From NCBI RefSeq assembly GCF_042675745.1, contig NZ_JBHTJM010000002.1, positions 186,001 through 250,000 on the forward strand: DNA of 64,000 nucleotides. Reading direction: 5' to 3'. Made by a program: the position numbers and the translations under genes. Positions 46,223 to 54,546 of this stretch are shown here, piece by piece. The number at the start of each line of letters is the position of its first letter. The stretch's first letter is position 1. The stretch comes from Pseudofulvibacter geojedonensis. Its GTDB lineage: Bacteria > Bacteroidota > Bacteroidia > Flavobacteriales > Flavobacteriaceae. The notes beneath the pieces are model-generated. The model made no database searches, had not been told where the DNA came from, and saw only the letters and a program-made list of their open reading frames with translations.

Positions 46223-47338
46223 TTAAGAAAACATATCTTTTACTTTATCAAAAAAAGACTTGTCATGATCTTTAGGGTCTGGAGCAAAATGATCATCATC
46301 TTGCATGGTCTTAAAGAATTCCTTTTGTTCTTTAGACAACTCTTGTGGAGTCCATACATTCACATGTACCAACAAATCCCCTTTACCATATCCATTTATA
46401 CTTGGTATACCTTTTCCTCTTAAACGCAATATTTTACCTGATTGAATTCCAGCATCAAGTTTAATACGTACTTTCCCTGAAACGGTATCTATTTCTTTAG
46501 AAGTCCCTAAAACAGCATCAGAAAAACTAATGTATAAATCGAAATGTAAATTATCTCCTTCGCGCTTTAAATTAGGATGATCTTCTTCTTGAATAGCCAC
46601 CAATAAGTCACCTGGAATTCCATTTCCAGGAGCGTCATTTCCTTTACCAGAAACCTTTAATTGCATTCCATCAACTACACCTGCAGGAATTTTTACAGAT
46701 ACGGTTTCTTCAGTTACTTTTAAACCTTGAGCATCTGCATCAGGAGCTTTCTTGTCTATCTGTTGTCCTGAACCTCCACATACATTACATGGAGCTGCTG
46801 TTTGCATGCGACCTAAAATGGTATTAGTAACACGAGTTACTTGACCAGATCCATTACACGTAGTACACGTTTTATAAGTTGTTCCAGGAGCTTGAACTTT
46901 ACGCTTTACTTTTATTTTTTTCTCAACACCATTAGCTATTTCTTCTAGTGTCAAGCTAATTCGAATACGCAAGTTACTTCCTTTAGCTCTACGTTGTCTT
47001 GCGCCACCGCCAAAACCGCCGCCGCCAAAAGCTCCACCAAAAATATCTCCAAACTGACTAAAGATATCATCCATATTCATTCCGCCTCCTCCGAAGCCTC
47101 CACCTGCTCCTCCTTCAAAAGCAGCATGTCCATATTGATCATAACGAGCTTTCTTATTCTCATCACTCAATACCTCATAAGCTTCTGCCGCAGCTTTAAA
47201 TTTTTCTTCAGCTTCTTTATCATCTGGATTTTTATCTGGATGATACTTTACTGCCATTTTTCTATAAGCTTTCTTAATTTCTTGAGCTGATGCTCCTTTA
47301 GAAATTCCTAGCGTTTCATAATAGTCTTGCTTTGCCAT
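46223..47338 (-). CDS. dnaJ: Chaperone DnaJ, half zinc-finger form
   Basis: 371 residues, co-chaperone of DnaK. J-domain with YHPDKNPDD (HPD), Gly/Phe-rich linker, then a cysteine region with only two CxxCxGxG motifs (CTTCNGSG and CNVCGGSG). By position these are motifs 2 and 3; motif 1 is replaced by QAPGTTYKT and motif 4 by APDADAQG, so one of the two zinc centres is missing. The C-terminal substrate-binding domains follow (KIPAGVVDGMQLKV, VHVNVWTP). It is downstream of grpE in the same direction. Confidence 0.95.
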   Translation of the reverse strand: MAKQDYYETLGISKGASAQEIKKAYRKMAVKYHPDKNPDDKEAEEKFKAAAEAYEVLSDENKKARYDQYGHAAFEGGAGGGFGGGGMNMDDIFSQFGDIFGGAFGGGGFGGGARQRRAKGSNLRIRISLTLEEIANGVEKKIKVKRKVQAPGTTYKTCTTCNGSGQVTRVTNTILGRMQTAAPCNVCGGSGQQIDKKAPDADAQGLKVTEETVSVKIPAGVVDGMQLKVSGKGNDAPGNGIPGDLLVAIQEEDHPNLKREGDNLHFDLYISFSDAVLGTSKEIDTVSGKVRIKLDAGIQSGKILRLRGKGIPSINGYGKGDLLVHVNVWTPQELSKEQKEFFKTMQDDDHFAPDPKDHDKSFFDKVKDMFS

Positions 47339-47394
47339 TGTTATTTAATTCAAAGATTAAAATTAAAACATTAAAGATTTTTAATCCTTAAATA

Positions 47395-47937
47395 TTATTG
47401 CCCTATTACCACTTTAGGGTAACGAATTATTTTATCACCTAACTTATAACCTTTCTCAACTACATCAATAATTTTTCCTTTTAAATCATCAGATGGTGCT
47501 GGAATTTGCGTAATTGCTTCATGATAATCGGCATTAAAAACATCTCCTTGAGTTACCTCAACTTGCTCCAAACCATTATCTTTTAATGTTGTCTTAAACT
47601 TATTACTTATTAGCTCTACACCTGTAATCAAGTTTTCATCATTACTTTTTTCTATCTCTATCCAGGCTCTGTCAAAATCATCTAACACTGGTAACATAGC
47701 TTGCATAACACCTTGACTAGCTGTTTTAAACAATTCTATACGCTCTTTAGAAGTTCTCTTTTTATAATTTTCAAACTCTGCAAATAAGCGTAAAAACTTA
47801 TCTTTTTCCTTAGCCAGTTCTTCTTGTAACTTTTCTTCAACAGAAAGCTCTACCTCTGCCTCATTAGTTGGTGTAGCTTCATTCTCCATTTCTTTGTTCT
47901 CTTCTATTGCCTCTGGTTGCTCTTCTTTTGTGCTCAT
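47395..47937 (-). CDS. grpE: Nucleotide exchange factor GrpE
   Basis: 180 residues. An acidic Glu-rich tail (about 1-35) precedes the long coiled-coil helix and the beta domain with YHEAITQIPAP and VVEKGYKLGDKIIRYPKVVIG, the GrpE signature. It exchanges ADP on DnaK together with DnaJ, encoded 56 bp downstream. dnaK itself is not in the window. Confidence 0.95.
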   Translation of the reverse strand: MSTKEEQPEAIEENKEMENEATPTNEAEVELSVEEKLQEELAKEKDKFLRLFAEFENYKKRTSKERIELFKTASQGVMQAMLPVLDDFDRAWIEIEKSNDENLITGVELISNKFKTTLKDNGLEQVEVTQGDVFNADYHEAITQIPAPSDDLKGKIIDVVEKGYKLGDKIIRYPKVVIGQ

Positions 47938-47986
47938 ATATTCAACTAAATATTTATTGTCTTTAGCTTCAAGACATATATTAATT

Positions 47987-48020
47987 CAAATGTAACTTTA
48001 TTAATAAGTGAATATTCAAA
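47987..48020 (-). promoter_or_regulatory. Predicted promoter of grpE-dnaJ
   Basis: Minus strand TTTG (48017-48020), 22-bp spacer, TACATTTG (47987-47994). A second -7, TACTTTTG with ATTG 21 bp upstream, lies further out near 48040-48050, so two start points are possible. Leader from the inner promoter about 45 nt. Confidence 0.5.
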
Positions 48021-48172
48021 AATCACTTTCATTTTTAAAGTTGACAAAAGTATTGCCAATTCTTTACAAATGCCAATTTGTCATTAATTTATTTAACATT
48101 ATTTAGCTTTTCTTTAAGAGTTGAATCAAATGCAAAAAGGTACTTTTACTAAGAATTTTATTTAAGGTGAGA

Positions 48173-48230
48173 AACCGGTATGCATTGTTTTTATCTTCAT
48201 AGTTTGAAACGCATACCGGTTATTTTTTTG
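48173..48230 (+). ncRNA. Large-loop hairpin with U tract upstream of yceI (leader or sRNA candidate)
   Basis: An 11-bp perfect stem (AACCGGTATGC, 48173-48183, with 48211-48221) encloses a 27-nt loop and is followed by a T7 run (48223-48229), as in an intrinsic terminator. Upstream is TACTTTTA (48141-48148) with TTG at 48121-48123. The yceI ATG is 43 bp after the T run. A short transcript of about 80 nt or an attenuator in the yceI leader would both fit. No known riboswitch was recognised. Confidence 0.4.
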
Positions 48231-48272
48231 TATTTTTATATGATTATATACCAATTTATAAAAATTTATACC

Positions 48273-48905
48273 ATGAAAAAGAACATTGCAATTGCTTTCT
48301 TAACATGTGGCTTATTATTAGCTTGTAAAAATGAGCCAAAAGCAGCAGTAGAAGATGCTAAGGAAGTAAAAGAAATCGTAACAACTCACAACTACACTAT
48401 TAAACCAGATTCAAAAATTTTTTGGCAAGCAAATAAAATTGTTGGAGGTCATACTGGTTCATTTTCTGCAGAAGAAGGTATCTTAAAATTCGAAGGTGAA
48501 AATTTAAAAGGAGGTAAAGTAACATTTCCCATAAAAACCTTAAAAGTAACCGATATACCTGAAACAGAAGAATCTTACGGAAAATTAGTCGGGCATTTAT
48601 TAAGTCCTGACTTTTTTGACATGGAAAAGTACTCAAATGCAACATTTGAAATTACCAATGTAGAGGGAAATAAAATAACTGGGAACCTAAACTTAAAAGG
48701 AATTACAAAAAGTATTTCTTTCGATGCTATTATAACCCACTCAGAAGATCTTGTACAAGTATCTAGTAATAAGTTCACGATAGACAGAACACTATGGGGT
48801 ATAGAATATAACTCAGGTAAAATAGCAGATCCTGCTGAGTTAGGAGATTACTTAATAAAAGATGATGTAGAAATAAAAATAGATGTTAAGGCTTCTAAAT
48901 CATAA
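48273..48905 (+). CDS. YceI-family lipoprotein
   Basis: 210 residues from ATG 48273, which opens a lipoprotein signal (FLTCGLLLACKN, lipid Cys about 18). A longer frame reaches back to 48180 but starts within the hairpin stem. The body is a YceI lipocalin-like fold (SKIFWQANKIVGGHTGSF, FDMEKYSNATFEI, NLKGITKSISFDA, FTIDRTLWGIEYNSG). YceI binds isoprenoid-type lipids in several bacteria; the ligand here is unknown. Confidence 0.87.
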   Translation: MKKNIAIAFLTCGLLLACKNEPKAAVEDAKEVKEIVTTHNYTIKPDSKIFWQANKIVGGHTGSFSAEEGILKFEGENLKGGKVTFPIKTLKVTDIPETEESYGKLVGHLLSPDFFDMEKYSNATFEITNVEGNKITGNLNLKGITKSISFDAIITHSEDLVQVSSNKFTIDRTLWGIEYNSGKIADPAELGDYLIKDDVEIKIDVKASKS

Positions 48906-48925
48906 AAACCAATAGTTACTGATAT

Positions 48926-48957
48926 AAAAAAAGCAACCTAAAATGGTTGCTTTTTGC
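48926..48957. terminator. Terminator after yceI
   Basis: 11-bp perfect stem AAAAAGCAACC (48928-48938 with 48945-48955), 6-nt loop, bounded by A7 on the left and T5 on the right, so it works from both sides. It sits between yceI and the minus-strand small ORF. Confidence 0.75.
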
Positions 48958-48973
48958 TTTTTGTAATTTTTGA

Positions 48974-49144
48974 TTACTTTTTTCTAGCGTCTCTTTCTTC
49001 TTTTAACTCTTTAAGTCTTTCAACTAAAGAACCACCAATCCAATAAGGAACTACAAAAGTTGCGATAAAAATCAACAACCAAAATCCCATTGTTGCAATG
49101 GTTAAAAAGGCTAAAAATCCTAAGTATTGATCAAATTCAAACAT
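48974..49144 (-). CDS. 56-residue single-TM small membrane protein
   Basis: ATG at 49142-49144 to TAA at 48974-48976 encodes a 56-residue protein: a long hydrophobic N-terminal part (QYLGFLAFLTIATMGFWLLI and following to about 40, perhaps one long or two short helices) and a highly charged tail (VERLKELKEERDARKK). Its 3' end runs into the terminator. It looks like a genuine small membrane protein; similar ones occur in Flavobacteriaceae in my memory, but I cannot name a family. Confidence 0.6.
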   Translation of the reverse strand: MFEFDQYLGFLAFLTIATMGFWLLIFIATFVVPYWIGGSLVERLKELKEERDARKK

Positions 49145-49304
49145 AATTTCCGGAAATTTCGAATTCGTGTCAAATATAACAGGAATAAACTAATTTACCT
49201 ACACTAAAAGTATTTTTATTAAGAGTCTTTCTTATTACTATTCAGAACAAAAATAATTACCTAAATTAGCGCATCTTAAAAACAACACTTAAGTTATTTA
49301 TAAC

Positions 49305-50702
49305 ATGGAATATAGAATTGAAAAGGATACTATTGGAGAAGTAAAGGTTCCTTCAGATAAATTATGGGGAGCACAAACAGAACGATCTAGAAATAATTTT
49401 AAAATTGGCGCTCCTGCTTCTATGCCTTTAGAAGTAGTTTATGGATTTGCATATTTAAAAAAAGCCGCAGCTTTTACAAATTGTGATTTAGGAGTGCTAA
49501 GTACCGAAAAAAGAGATTTAATTGGTGCTGTTTGTGATGAAATATTAGCAGGAAAACACGATAACCAGTTTCCTTTGGTTATATGGCAAACAGGTTCAGG
49601 AACGCAGTCTAACATGAACTGTAATGAGGTAATCGCTCATAGAGCACACCAATTAGCTGGTAAAGTAATTGGTGAAGGTGAAAAAACTATTCTACCTAAT
49701 GACGATGTAAACAAGTCACAATCATCTAATGATACTTTCCCTACAGGAATGCACATCGCAGCTTACAAAAAAATTGTTGAGACAACCATTCCGGGTGTTA
49801 CGCAATTAAGAAATACACTTGATGCAAAAGCCAAAGCTTTTGCTGATGTAGTAAAAATTGGACGTACGCACTTAATGGATGCTACTCCTTTAACTCTAGG
49901 TCAAGAATTTTCTGGTTATGTTGCTCAACTAGATTTTGGTTTAAAAGCATTGCACAATACTCTAACTCACTTAAGCCAATTAGCCTTAGGAGGTACAGCT
50001 GTAGGTACAGGTTTAAATACTCCTACCGGTTATGATGTTTTAGTTGCAAAATACATTGCTGAGTTTACTGGTCTTCCGTTTGTAACTGCTGAAAATAAAT
50101 TTGAAGCTTTGGCCGCTCATGACGCATTAGTTGAAACACATGGGGCATTAAAGCAACTAGCTGTTTCTTTAAATAAAATTGCTAATGATATTCGTTTAAT
50201 GGCATCTGGGCCTCGTTCTGGAATTGGCGAAATTATTATTCCTGCAAACGAACCTGGTAGCTCTATTATGCCTGGTAAAGTAAACCCAACACAGTGTGAA
50301 GCTATTACAATGGTTTGCGCTCAAGTTATGGGTAATGATGTTGCCGTTACCATTGGTGGTACACAAGGACATTATGAATTAAATGTATTTAAACCAATGA
50401 TGGCTGCAAACGTACTAGAATCAGCACAATTAATTGGTGATGCTTGTGCTTCATTTGACATAAACTGTGCTCAAGGTATTGAACCTAATCATACTAGAAT
50501 TGAAGAACTTTTAAACAACTCTTTAATGCTAGTTACCGCACTAAACACTAAAATAGGTTATTATAAAGCTGCAGAAATTGCTAACACAGCTCACCAAAAT
50601 GGTACTACATTAAGACATGAGGCTGTACAGTTAGGTTATGTTACAGAAGAAGAATACGACCAATGGGTTGTTCCTGCCGATATGACGGGATCTATGAAGT
50701 AA
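49305..50702 (+). CDS. fumC: Fumarate hydratase class II
   Basis: 465 residues, a TCA-cycle enzyme interconverting fumarate and malate. The signature GSSIMPGKVNP and the earlier GSGTQSNMN and GRTHLMDATPLTLGQ are present. Closely related to argininosuccinate/aspartase members, but the QSSNDTFPT and KVNPTQCE pattern with this length is FumC. Single gene followed by a terminator. Confidence 0.95.
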   Translation: MEYRIEKDTIGEVKVPSDKLWGAQTERSRNNFKIGAPASMPLEVVYGFAYLKKAAAFTNCDLGVLSTEKRDLIGAVCDEILAGKHDNQFPLVIWQTGSGTQSNMNCNEVIAHRAHQLAGKVIGEGEKTILPNDDVNKSQSSNDTFPTGMHIAAYKKIVETTIPGVTQLRNTLDAKAKAFADVVKIGRTHLMDATPLTLGQEFSGYVAQLDFGLKALHNTLTHLSQLALGGTAVGTGLNTPTGYDVLVAKYIAEFTGLPFVTAENKFEALAAHDALVETHGALKQLAVSLNKIANDIRLMASGPRSGIGEIIIPANEPGSSIMPGKVNPTQCEAITMVCAQVMGNDVAVTIGGTQGHYELNVFKPMMAANVLESAQLIGDACASFDINCAQGIEPNHTRIEELLNNSLMLVTALNTKIGYYKAAEIANTAHQNGTTLRHEAVQLGYVTEEEYDQWVVPADMTGSMK

Positions 50703-50724
50703 TAATATAACAAAACAGTATACT

Positions 50725-50759
50725 AAAAACGAGTTTTCTTACAAAGCTCGTTTTTTTTT
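50725..50759 (+). terminator. Terminator after fumC
   Basis: AAAAACGAG at 50725-50733 pairs with CTCGTTTTT (50747-50755) around a 13-nt loop, ending in T9. Confidence 0.65.
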
Positions 50760-50798
50760 GTTATATTAGGTACTTTAATCAAATTTAAATCATACCCT

Positions 50799-52673
50799 AT
50801 GAAACAAAAACTACTTTTGCTATTATGTATAGTAACTATTTCTTTTCAACCTATACAAGCTCAAAGCCCAAATGAACAAATAGCTGAAAATTGGATTCAA
50901 CAAAATAAAAGCAAGTTAAAAATCCAAGATCACCATAGCTTTAAAATGTTATTTAACCGTAAAGGACCTTCTGGCGAAACTTTGCGTTATTATCAAATGG
51001 TAAATGGTGTACGTGTATATAACGCCGAACTAACCATACATATTAATACAATTGGTGATGTTAGTTATGTGGCTAATGCATACAATAGAGATGTAGATGC
51101 AATAAACACCAATCCTGCCATTTCTGCAGACGAAGCTTATAATACAGCAATAAGAAATTTAAACAATCCTGGTTTTACAAGAAAGAAAGAAGAAGGATTA
51201 TTTGTTTACCCTCTTAATGGTGAAACTAAATTAGTATATAGTTTTAAAACTTCATCTGAAAACTTAAATGGCTACTGGGAAACTATTGTTGATGCTAATT
51301 CTGGTGATATTATTAGTTCTAAAGACATCGCTTTATACCACAAACGCCATAACAACGAAAAAGAGAAAAAATCTGATAAAGAAAAAAATCACGAAACTAA
51401 AATATCTGCCGGAAATAATACTGCGGCAGTTATGGCAACAGGTACAGCAATGGTTTTCGATCCAGATCCCCTTTCTGTAGCTCAAGTTGCTTATGGTGGT
51501 CAATATGTAGACAATAACGATGCTACCAATGCATCATTAAGCGCAACTAGAACACAGGTAAACTTACCAGATATTGAATTTTCAGGAGGAACATATAGAC
51601 TAAAAGGCACTTATGCAGAAATTGCATCGTTACAGAATCCAAGTACAGGTTTATTTACACAAGCTTCTAATGCTTTTCATTTTACAAGAAACGAACAAGG
51701 TTTTGAAGCTGCACAAGTATATTATCATGTAGATAAAAGTATTAGATACATAAATCAAACTTTAGGAATAACATTGGTATCTAGATTTAATAACGGTGTT
51801 GTAGAATTCGATCCGCATGCCCATAACGGTGCTGACCAATCTACCTATGGTGGTGGTGAATTAAATTTTGGTGAAGGTGGTATTGATGATGGTGAATGTA
51901 CCGATGTAATTTTACATGAATTAGGACATGGTTTACACGATTGGGTTACCAATGGTGGTCTTTCACAAGAGAACGGACTAAGTGAAGGATCTGGCGATTA
52001 CTGGGCTCAATCATATAGCAGAAGTGTAAATGGCTGGACAACAGGTAACGATCCTCATAATTTATACAACAAAGTTTTTAAATGGGACGGAAACTCTACT
52101 TGGAACGGAAGACGTTCTGATGTAAGCGCACAATACCCTGGTGGTTTAGTTGGACAAATTCATACTGATGGTCAAATATGGGCTACTGTATTAATGGAAA
52201 TTTACGACATCATAGGCAAAACAAAGATTGACGCCGCTTTTTTAGAAGGCTTAGGAATGACTAATAGTTCTACAAACCAGCCTCAAGCAGCAACAGCTGT
52301 AAGACAAGCCGCTATGGATATGGTAATTGCTGGACGTTTTGGAATGACTTGTGCAGATGTTGATGCTATGACTGCTCGATTCAATGCTAGAGGATATAAC
52401 CTACCAGCATTAAATTGTACTACTTTAAGCACAGATGAATTTTTATTAGTGGATAACATTTCTATTTTCCCTAACCCAACAAATAATAATTTAAACTTTA
52501 AAAACGTACATAAAAGTTATGAAGTTGAGGTTTTTAATTTATTAGGACAGAAAATTATCGCTACTCAAATCAATGAAAATAACACTTCTATAAATGTTTC
52601 AAACTTATCAAACGGAACATATTTAGTGAAATTTAAGAATATAGATGGAGCTTTAAAGTTTGTAAAGCTTTAA
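50799..52673 (+). CDS. Secreted zinc metalloprotease (M36/M4-like) with T9SS sorting tail
   Basis: 624 residues. Signal peptide (LLLCIVTISFQPIQAQ) then a propeptide of FTP/PepSY type (about 25-170, YYQMVNGVRVYNAEL). The catalytic motif HELGH (His373, Glu374, His377) and downstream GLSEGSGDYWA (third ligand Glu) mark a gluzincin protease. The last 75 residues (IFPNPTNNNLNF, VFNLLGQKII, LSNGTYLVKF) form a type A T9SS sorting domain. A Lys/Glu-rich spacer and TAVMATGTAM lie between the propeptide and the catalytic part. Secreted to the surface or medium. Confidence 0.9.
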   Translation: MKQKLLLLLCIVTISFQPIQAQSPNEQIAENWIQQNKSKLKIQDHHSFKMLFNRKGPSGETLRYYQMVNGVRVYNAELTIHINTIGDVSYVANAYNRDVDAINTNPAISADEAYNTAIRNLNNPGFTRKKEEGLFVYPLNGETKLVYSFKTSSENLNGYWETIVDANSGDIISSKDIALYHKRHNNEKEKKSDKEKNHETKISAGNNTAAVMATGTAMVFDPDPLSVAQVAYGGQYVDNNDATNASLSATRTQVNLPDIEFSGGTYRLKGTYAEIASLQNPSTGLFTQASNAFHFTRNEQGFEAAQVYYHVDKSIRYINQTLGITLVSRFNNGVVEFDPHAHNGADQSTYGGGELNFGEGGIDDGECTDVILHELGHGLHDWVTNGGLSQENGLSEGSGDYWAQSYSRSVNGWTTGNDPHNLYNKVFKWDGNSTWNGRRSDVSAQYPGGLVGQIHTDGQIWATVLMEIYDIIGKTKIDAAFLEGLGMTNSSTNQPQAATAVRQAAMDMVIAGRFGMTCADVDAMTARFNARGYNLPALNCTTLSTDEFLLVDNISIFPNPTNNNLNFKNVHKSYEVEVFNLLGQKIIATQINENNTSINVSNLSNGTYLVKFKNIDGALKFVKL

Positions 52674-52690
52674 ACAACTCTTAGTATCAT

Positions 52691-52723
52691 AAAAAAAACC
52701 GAGCTAATTGCTCGGTTTTTTTT
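52691..52723. terminator. Bidirectional terminator
   Basis: 14-bp perfect stem (52691-52704 with 52710-52723) with the loop TAATT, A8 and T8 at the two ends, between the protease and the convergent transaldolase gene. Confidence 0.88.
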
Positions 52724-52744
52724 ATGAATTAATTGGTTACTTAA

Positions 52745-53401
52745 TTACTCGTTTCCCTTGGCATAATCTGCTAAAAACTTCTCTAAACCTATATCTGTTA
52801 AAGGGTGTTTTAATAATCCTTTTATAGAACTCAATGGTCCAGTCATAACATCTGCTCCAATCTTAGCACAATCTATAACGTGCATAGTATGTCTTACAGA
52901 TGCAGCTAAAATTTCTGTTTTAAATCCATAATTATCAAAAATCTGTCTTATTTCTGCTATTAAATTCAAACCATCTGTAGAAATATCATCTAAACGACCA
53001 ATAAAAGGAGACACATAAGTTGCTCCCGCTTTTGCAGCTAATAAAGCCTGTCCAGCTGAAAATACTAAAGTAACGTTCGTTTTAATTCCTTTATCACTAA
53101 AGTATTTAGCTGCCTTAACTCCATCGGCTATCATTGGTAATTTAACAACTATTTGCTCATGTAAAGCAGCTAACTCTTCTCCTTCTTTTATCATTCCTTC
53201 AAAGTCTGTAGCGATTACTTCTGCACTAACATCTCCATCAACAATATCACAAATGGCTTTATAATGGTTAATGATATTTTCTTTTCCAGTAATTCCTTCT
53301 TTAGCCATTAAAGAAGGGTTTGTAGTAACCCCATCTAATACTCCTAAAGCTTGAGCTTCTCTAATCTGATCTAAATTTGCTGTATCAATAAAAAATTTCA
53401 T
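52745..53401 (-). CDS. tal: Transaldolase / fructose-6-phosphate aldolase (small TAL/FSA type)
   Basis: 218 residues, a single TIM-barrel of the short transaldolase/FSA family. MKFFIDTANLDQIREA, GVTTNPSLMAKEG, VVKLPM (likely Schiff-base Lys), NVTLVFSAGQALLAAKAG and SPFIGRLDD are visible. Members transfer dihydroxyacetone units between sugar phosphates or cleave F6P; the two activities cannot be separated by eye. It follows the SDR gene by 29 bp. Confidence 0.88.
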   Translation of the reverse strand: MKFFIDTANLDQIREAQALGVLDGVTTNPSLMAKEGITGKENIINHYKAICDIVDGDVSAEVIATDFEGMIKEGEELAALHEQIVVKLPMIADGVKAAKYFSDKGIKTNVTLVFSAGQALLAAKAGATYVSPFIGRLDDISTDGLNLIAEIRQIFDNYGFKTEILAASVRHTMHVIDCAKIGADVMTGPLSSIKGLLKHPLTDIGLEKFLADYAKGNE

Positions 53402-53430
53402 AGTTCTAATTGTTTTGCCACTTTAGGCGT

Positions 53431-54237
53431 TTATAATTTATAATGATTTAATAATAATCTTTCGTACATAGTATCAGGTAAAATGCGCTTTAATACTATA
53501 GAGAATTTTTGCATAAAAGCTCCAACCTTATAATGTATTTTAGGTTTAGATGTATTTATAATCTTATAGATTGCCTCAGCCATTTCCACAGGATCATTTC
53601 CTTCATCTACATGTTCATTCATTAAAGCCAATGTATTGCCATAGGGTTTCTTATAGGGTGAGTTATCTAGTACTGGAGAATGATACCTCCCAGCAGCTAT
53701 ATTAGTTGCAAAATCTCCCGGAGCTACATTGGTCATTTGAATATTGAAATCTTTAATTTCCATTCTAAATGCTTCAGTAATAATTTCTAGCGCTCCTTTT
53801 GTGGCTGAATAAATACCTCTGTATGGCAATCCCATATATCCTGCTATCGAAGTTACATTTATTATTTTTCCCCCTCCTTGTTTACGCATTTGCGGCAAAA
53901 CTGCTTTGCAAACACTTATAGGTCCGAAAACATTCGTCTGAAAAGCATTTTTTATTTCTTGGTCTGGAGTCTCTTCTAATGGGCCTGTAATTCCAACTCC
54001 TGCATTATTTACCAATATATCAAGTCGCCCTTCATTTTCTATAATTGTTGCTACAGCTTCATGAATTGACTTCTCGTCTGATACATCTAAAGCTACCAAA
54101 TTGAACGATAATTTTTCAGTTATTCTTGATGGGTTTCTACTTGTACCATAAACAATAAAACCTTTGTTGGTTAGATAAGTAGCTACAGATTTACCTATTC
54201 CAGATGATCCACCAGTAATTAATACAACTTTAGACAT
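53431..54237 (-). CDS. Short-chain dehydrogenase/reductase (SDR)
   Basis: 268 residues with the classical SDR layout: TGGSSGIGKSV (NAD(P)-binding), NNAGVG, VTSIAGYMG and the catalytic YSATKGA (YxxxK). The C-terminus has a basic HYKVGAFMQKF segment like the retinol-dehydrogenase-type SDRs. Substrate unknown. A -7-like TATTTTTG on the minus strand (54276-54283) lies upstream, and transaldolase follows. Confidence 0.87.
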   Translation of the reverse strand: MSKVVLITGGSSGIGKSVATYLTNKGFIVYGTSRNPSRITEKLSFNLVALDVSDEKSIHEAVATIIENEGRLDILVNNAGVGITGPLEETPDQEIKNAFQTNVFGPISVCKAVLPQMRKQGGGKIINVTSIAGYMGLPYRGIYSATKGALEIITEAFRMEIKDFNIQMTNVAPGDFATNIAAGRYHSPVLDNSPYKKPYGNTLALMNEHVDEGNDPVEMAEAIYKIINTSKPKIHYKVGAFMQKFSIVLKRILPDTMYERLLLNHYKL

Positions 54238-54355
54238 TCAAGTAATTCTATGATTTAATAATTGTAAATTCCGATCAAAAATACACTTTTGAAACCGATT
54301 CTAAATAAAATATTGCTGGAATTATAACAGGTAAGTTAATTTAACTTTTGGGTAC

Positions 54356-54460
54356 AAAAAAAGGCAAGCGACCTACATCACACCGCTACAACCGTCTACC
54401 TTTGCTGCGTTCCCGCCCTGGAGGATTCAACAGGAGCTGGTTGTGTAGGACTTGCCCGCT
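54356..54460 (-). ncRNA. ffs: Signal recognition particle RNA, small bacterial type
   Basis: The minus strand reads GGGCAAGTCC near the 5' end and CGCTTGCC followed by T7 at the 3' end, which pair in a long stem. The apical domain has CCAGGGCGGGAACGCAGCA, matching the bacterial SRP domain IV (CCAGG..GGAA..AGCAG) with the GGAA tetraloop. The T tract at the 3' end acts as terminator. 5' and 3' ends are estimated to within a few bases. This is the RNA of the Ffh/FtsY co-translational targeting pathway. Confidence 0.93.
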
Positions 54461-54461
54461 G

Positions 54462-54491
54462 CAAATATACAACCTTTTTATGTTTACACAA
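54462..54491 (-). promoter_or_regulatory. Promoter of ffs
   Basis: Minus strand TTG (54489-54491), exactly 19 bp, TATATTTG (54462-54469). The RNA would start 3-6 nt downstream, near 54460. Confidence 0.75.
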
Positions 54492-54546
54492 CCATTTTTT
54501 TCTCTGATTTAATTGATTTATCTTGCTTCAAAAATCATTCTCAACC

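Noticed and set aside
48180..48272. Earlier ATG for yceI
   Set aside because: It starts in the stem of a hairpin and adds a hydrophobic leader before a perfect lipoprotein signal at 48273.
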